Shown here one piece after another: positions 44,846 to 48,505 of a stretch of 48,505 bases of DNA (positions are counted from its first letter, which is position 1; each line of letters opens with the position of its first letter). Both the position numbers and the translations under genes were made by a program. The notes beneath the pieces were generated by a model, which saw nothing but the letters and a program-made list of their open reading frames with translations, did not search any database and was not told the DNA's origin. The stretch comes from Blautia sp. (GTDB lineage: Bacteria; Bacillota; Clostridia; Lachnospirales; Lachnospiraceae): positions 1-48,505 of the forward strand of contig JAETNR010000035.1 of NCBI GenBank assembly GCA_021772055.1, in the 5' to 3' direction.

Positions 44846-44871
44846 TCTCCAAAGAAAGGAAGAGGATACCT

Positions 44872-45750
44872 ATGAGAATCCAATACTTAAACGGCGGACT
44901 TGCCAATCAGGTTTTTCAATATATTTTTGTCCGCTTTGCGGAACTTTATTATCCCAAAGGATGTCCTTGGTTTCTGGATGATTCCTTCTTTTTCATTCAT
45001 CAGGCGCATAACGGATATGAACTGGAAAAAGTATTCGGCATCCAGGCCAACTTACTGAGCCATCATTTTGATGCCGATATATGGCAGGAACTCATTCTGA
45101 AAAAGCAAAGAGGCATCAGCATCGCCCAATCATTTGCCGATCTCGGCTTCCCCATGGAAATGATTGCCGAAACAGAGAACTATAAAACACATAATCCTTT
45201 TAATGGAAAAATATATCAGATCCCCTCTAATGAATTTCATCCTGAAATCACGCAATTTCCCGGCGAATCCATTTATTACCACGGTTATTGGATTAACCCC
45301 AAATGGTTCCGTTCTTATAAAGATATACTTCGAAAGGAATTATCCTTCCCCCCCATTACCGATGCCAAAAACAAACAATATGCCAGCCTGATATCCTCCT
45401 GCAATTCCATCGGCATCCACATACGGCGCGGCGACTATGTCGATCTCGGGTGGGAGCTTCCCGCATCGTATTATATGGATTCCATAAAAAAAATATTGCG
45501 GCAGTATCCGGATGCTGTTTTCTTCGTTTTTTCCGATGATTTGAACTGGTGCCGGAATCATGCGGCCTCCCTTGGATTGCATCTATCCTCCGATATTATC
45601 TACGTAGAAGGAAACACCGGCAACTCCAGCTATATCGATATGCAACTCATGAGCATATGCCGCGGAATCATTATGTCCAACAGCGCCTTTTGCTATTTGG
45701 CCGCGCTGCTGGACGAAGATCTGCAAACATATACGGAACCGCCGCACTAA
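44872..45750 (+). CDS. Family 11 alpha-1,2-fucosyltransferase-like protein
   Basis: This 292-aa GT11 protein has MRIQYLNGGLANQVFQYIFVRFAEL at the start, SIGIHIRRGDYVDL, VFSDDLNWCRNHA and MSNSAFCYLAALL, matching the family blocks. It is the second GT11 enzyme in the window but without the Rossmann-like module. GAGG lies six bases before ATG at 44872, which rules out the upstream frame overlapping the GT2 gene. A C7 run at 45348-45354 lies in the coding sequence; the frame is intact as written. Confidence 0.87.
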   Translation: MRIQYLNGGLANQVFQYIFVRFAELYYPKGCPWFLDDSFFFIHQAHNGYELEKVFGIQANLLSHHFDADIWQELILKKQRGISIAQSFADLGFPMEMIAETENYKTHNPFNGKIYQIPSNEFHPEITQFPGESIYYHGYWINPKWFRSYKDILRKELSFPPITDAKNKQYASLISSCNSIGIHIRRGDYVDLGWELPASYYMDSIKKILRQYPDAVFFVFSDDLNWCRNHAASLGLHLSSDIIYVEGNTGNSSYIDMQLMSICRGIIMSNSAFCYLAALLDEDLQTYTEPPH

Positions 45751-45785
45751 AAAAACCAAAACCTTTACACACTTAGGAGACACTT

Positions 45786-46934
45786 ATGGAAAGAAACAAT
45801 CATGATACACAGACCATCCTGCTTCTTCGGACCTCCGATGCATGTTATTCTATCATGAATCTTTTTATCGATGAACTGGCAAAAGCTTTGCGCTCCTGCC
45901 ATCAGCCGGTAGAAATCCTCGATATTACAAAGGGAAACCAGCCCTTAGAACATTTTATAAACCGCCCCTTCAGGGCGGTCATCGGCATTCAGACCAATCT
46001 TATAAATTTTTTTTGCGGAAAAAAATATTTAATACTTCTGGATCATCCAATCACCATATATGACAATTTCAAATACGACTCCAAGGATTGCTATGTATTA
46101 ACACATGACCGCAATTACCTCTCATTTATACAGCACTATTATAAAAATCTGGCAGGATGTTTTTATTTTCCCCCTGCCGGAACATTCCCTCCCGAAAGCC
46201 ACATGCCGGAATGCTGCTTGCCTCAAAAGCAATATGGGATTACTTTTTTTGGCACATACCGTAATTACCGGGAACCCCTTTCAACAATACGCTCTTATCC
46301 ACGCCCCTATCGCATGTTCTCTGCCCGCTTAATATATTTTATGCGCCGGAAACCTGATTTTCCAGCGGAAAAAGTTCTCGAAGAAGTATTACGCTATTAC
46401 AGTCTGTCCTTATCCAATCATGGATTTTTGGAAATGTTTGTCGCAATGAAGCCTGTCTTTGACTGCATTATGTTTTATTACCGCGAAAAAATAGTCGGAA
46501 TGCTCCTCAATGCCGGAATAGAAATACATGTATATGGCGACAGCTGGAAAAAATCCCCTTTTTCAGAACATCCCTGCCTGATCCGCCATCCCGCGATGGT
46601 TCCTGCCGATACTCTTCGCATTATGCAACAGTCCAAAATTTCTCTCAACATCATGTCATGGCATAAGGATGGGATGACAGAACGCATCCTCAACGCCATG
46701 CTCTGCCAATCCGCCGTATTATCTGACAGAAGCACCCGGCTGGAAGAAGAATTTATCGATGGAGAGGATATCCTACTGTTCGATCTTTCCAGACTGGACA
46801 GCCTCCCCGAAAGAATTCTGGCATTGTTGTCGGACGATGAGCGATTACATCAAATTTCCTTGAATGGATATCGAAAAGTTATCCAAAATCACCTATGGAT
46901 CCATCGTGCAAAACAGCTGTTAACTATTCTCTGA
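45786..46934 (+). CDS. CgeB-like glycosyltransferase (GT-B)
   Basis: This 382-aa protein resembles the CgeB/Glyco_trans_1_2 group: an N-terminal half with VIGIQTNLINFF, YLILLDHPI and VLTHDRNYLSFI, and a donor-binding half with GIEIHVYGDSW, ISLNIMSWHKDGMTERILNAMLCQSAVLSDRSTRLEEEF. CgeB-type proteins transfer sugars to proteins or glycans, including in flagellar and spore-surface loci. AGGAGA precedes the ATG. Its last 15 bases overlap the convergent gene at 46920, which is its paralogue. Confidence 0.8.
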   Translation: MERNNHDTQTILLLRTSDACYSIMNLFIDELAKALRSCHQPVEILDITKGNQPLEHFINRPFRAVIGIQTNLINFFCGKKYLILLDHPITIYDNFKYDSKDCYVLTHDRNYLSFIQHYYKNLAGCFYFPPAGTFPPESHMPECCLPQKQYGITFFGTYRNYREPLSTIRSYPRPYRMFSARLIYFMRRKPDFPAEKVLEEVLRYYSLSLSNHGFLEMFVAMKPVFDCIMFYYREKIVGMLLNAGIEIHVYGDSWKKSPFSEHPCLIRHPAMVPADTLRIMQQSKISLNIMSWHKDGMTERILNAMLCQSAVLSDRSTRLEEEFIDGEDILLFDLSRLDSLPERILALLSDDERLHQISLNGYRKVIQNHLWIHRAKQLLTIL

Positions 46935-48275
46935 AATAATATGCAACAGCTCTTTGGCCCGGTGAATCCAAAGATGTTTCTCCATCACTTTTTTTCTGCC
47001 ATTCGCCGCAATGCCTTTCAATTTTTCATCATTGGAAAGCAATGCCTTGACCCGGCAGGGAAGAGCATCTATTTGCTTAAGATCAAAGAGCAGGATCTCC
47101 TCTCCGTTTACAAATTCTTCCTCCAAACGTGTACTTTTATCTGACAGCACTGCTGCCCCGGCCAGCATGCTATTCAGGACTCGCTCTGTGAAACCATCCT
47201 TATGCCATGACATCACGTTCAGTGATATCTTCGCCCGTTCCATAATGTGCAGACTAGCCTCCACATTGATTGCCGGATGGCAGATCAGGCATTTATGCCC
47301 TGCAAAAGGTGCCTTGTTCCAGTTATCGCCATAAACATGTATTTCTATCCCGGCATCTAACAGCACACGAATTATCTTTTCCCGGTAATAACTGGAAACA
47401 CAAGAAATAACATATCTGAGCATTTCAAGCAAATTTAAAAAATCAGCATTCCCTGTACGGATCCCATAATATTCCAAAACCTCATCCAGCGCTTTTTCTG
47501 CCGGATAATCCGGATTCCGGCGCATCACATGCAGAAAACGCGCAGCCAAAGTCCGATGCGAGCCTCTCAGGCTGTACAGCAGCTCCAGAAAATCCCGATA
47601 ATCATGATAACTGCCAATAAAAACAACGTCGCACTGTTTTACCTCTTCCCAGTTAGCGCATCTTCCTGACGGTTCCCATTCCAGCACCGGATCGGATGGC
47701 GGCAGCCCTCCGGGCGCAAAACAAAAGCAGTCCTTCACACCGGGCCAATAGCGTTTGATAAACTTCTGATAATTACGATCATGAACCATCGCATAATAAT
47801 GATCGGGATGATTTTCAAAGAGATTCCTCAAACCTATCGGATGATCCAAAACAATATTATATTTCGGCCCGCCGATCAAATCATGAAAATATCCTTTCTG
47901 TGTCGTGGACAGGAAAATATGAGTCTGTATGCCGACCACAGCCTTAAAACGCTGTCCTGCAAATTGAACCAGGCCGGTTTCATTCTCCGATACATCCCAA
48001 AGAACCCTCTGCTGCCTGCAAGACCGCAATGCTTCTGCAAGCCCGTCAGCAAAGCAAGCGGGAACATGGCAGCAAAAATTATTATCCTGATAAATAAGAA
48101 AAGGACGCGTGTCATCGTCTATTGCGTAGTACTCCGCGGCATGAGAGATCATTTTATTCAGCCAGCCCACTGCTTCGTCAGGATCGGGAAAATCCAGCGC
48201 TTTCACCATCAGGCCTTTCACTGCATCCGAATAATACCCGGACGCAATCAATTCTTCTTTATACTTTCCTGCCAC
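46920..48275 (-). CDS. CgeB-like glycosyltransferase, convergent paralogue
   Basis: This 451-aa protein is closely similar to the 45786-46934 product over its final about 350 residues (VVGIQTHIFLS, VLDHPIGLRNLF, MVHDRNYQKFI, GIEIHVYGDNWNKAPF, ISLNVMSWHKDGFTERVLNSML, LDKSTRLEEEFVNGE-type end). It has an extra N-terminal region of about 70 residues (DNNFCCHVPACFADGLAEALRSC precedes the shared part). It begins with GTG at 48275 and has no convincing ribosome binding site, so the start is the least certain in the window. The tail-to-tail pair is an inverted duplication. Confidence 0.75.
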   Translation of the reverse strand: MAGKYKEELIASGYYSDAVKGLMVKALDFPDPDEAVGWLNKMISHAAEYYAIDDDTRPFLIYQDNNFCCHVPACFADGLAEALRSCRQQRVLWDVSENETGLVQFAGQRFKAVVGIQTHIFLSTTQKGYFHDLIGGPKYNIVLDHPIGLRNLFENHPDHYYAMVHDRNYQKFIKRYWPGVKDCFCFAPGGLPPSDPVLEWEPSGRCANWEEVKQCDVVFIGSYHDYRDFLELLYSLRGSHRTLAARFLHVMRRNPDYPAEKALDEVLEYYGIRTGNADFLNLLEMLRYVISCVSSYYREKIIRVLLDAGIEIHVYGDNWNKAPFAGHKCLICHPAINVEASLHIMERAKISLNVMSWHKDGFTERVLNSMLAGAAVLSDKSTRLEEEFVNGEEILLFDLKQIDALPCRVKALLSNDEKLKGIAANGRKKVMEKHLWIHRAKELLHIISENS

Positions 48276-48426
48276 ATAGCAATCTGTACGGCATTTCTCT
48301 CATATGTTATCGTTGAATTCCTGTTGTTTCCCTTTGATCGAACTATCAACCCTCCCCCTTGCCTTTAAAGGATATTTCTGTACCGCCCTCAATCAAAGAC
48401 CCCGCTGCAAGCAACGGGGTATCAAA

Positions 48427-48505
48427 CTTGCAACGCTGCAGAGCAGCGGGGTATTTGACCCTCGCGGCAGTCGCCAAATGTCTGCAAGCAGCCACTTGGC
48501 TCGTT
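48427..48505. repeat. Intergenic repeat, right copy (cut by the window end)
   Basis: The first 50 bases are identical to window bases 1-50 in the same orientation. The end matches the left copy's end but lacks its 21-base hairpin insertion. Just before it (48402-48420) another unit, CCCCG...CGGGG, resembles part of the same element. The 48276-48426 stretch holds nothing else I can support. A matching repeat at both ends is typical of contigs broken in repeats. Confidence 0.7.

Noticed and set aside
45348..45354. C7 run in the GT11 gene as a phase-variable tract
   Set aside because: The frame is intact and seven C residues are too few to argue for switching without population data.
1..48505. 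Possible phage lambda or other prophage, given the window length of 48505 bases
   Set aside because: The length equals that of lambda, but no integrase, capsid, tail, portal, terminase or lysis gene is present; the content is a glycan locus.

Overview
The window comes from a low-to-moderate GC Gram-positive bacterium of the class Clostridia, most likely a Lachnospiraceae-type gut anaerobe. This rests on GGAGG-type ribosome binding sites before nearly every gene, sigma-A type promoters (TTGCCA-N17-TATAAT), the protein families present and the intergenic repeat at both ends. Species cannot be named from sequence. It is a surface-glycan (capsule, cell-wall polymer or flagellin glycan; the final acceptor is not visible) biosynthesis island, about 42 kb of it on the minus strand. 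Short copies of one intergenic repeat lie at both window ends.

Region 138-7656 (transcribed right to left) is the most notable part. A PEP-synthase-like kinase, two SAM methyltransferases, a class I glutamine amidotransferase, a nucleotidyltransferase and an APS-kinase-like protein match, one for one, the Campylobacter jejuni Cj1415-Cj1420 set. That set makes the O-methyl phosphoramidate capsule modification: L-glutamine kinase, CTP:phosphoglutamine cytidylyltransferase, gamma-glutamyl-CDP-amidate hydrolase, CDP-amidate 3'-kinase and methyltransferases. The final donor is a 3'-phosphonucleotide, chemically like PAPS. Two tandem large proteins with a sulfotransferase-like C-terminus follow upstream (9905-14973), with a decayed third copy at 16112-17245; they are good candidates for the phosphoramidate transferases. 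Two AAA/DUF4143 ATPase cassettes and a toxin-antitoxin pair with a deleted toxin are scattered among these genes.

Region 15-21 kb is a variable or decaying zone. It holds a radical SAM/SPASM gene switched off by a C9 tract, a citrate-lyase-ligase-like gene with two compensating homopolymer frameshifts, a decayed sulfotransferase-like gene, a cytoplasmic beta-propeller-like protein and a small coding remnant.

Region 21-38 kb is a long minus-strand series of glycan genes with tight spacing or small overlaps: methyltransferases, an ATP-grasp ligase, GT2, GT4, GT8 and GT11 glycosyltransferases, a DegT-type aminotransferase, an AsnB-type amidotransferase, an FkbM methyltransferase and a radical SAM enzyme. 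Many carry an extra small Rossmann-like domain (GxGxxG) at one end. Region 38.3-41.9 kb carries a TagD-like cytidylyltransferase fused to a Gfo/Idh/MocA oxidoreductase, a LicD-family transferase and a glycerophosphotransferase-like protein, which suggests a second, CDP-alditol-type phosphodiester decoration.

At 42.4-42.6 kb two well-formed promoters diverge. Rightwards they drive a plus-strand group: an Rpn/PD-(D/E)XK nuclease with a heptad tandem repeat, a GT2-TPR protein, a GT11 fucosyltransferase and a CgeB-like glycosyltransferase. The last of these meets its own paralogue head-on at 46.9 kb. No rRNA, tRNA, CRISPR or phage genes were seen.
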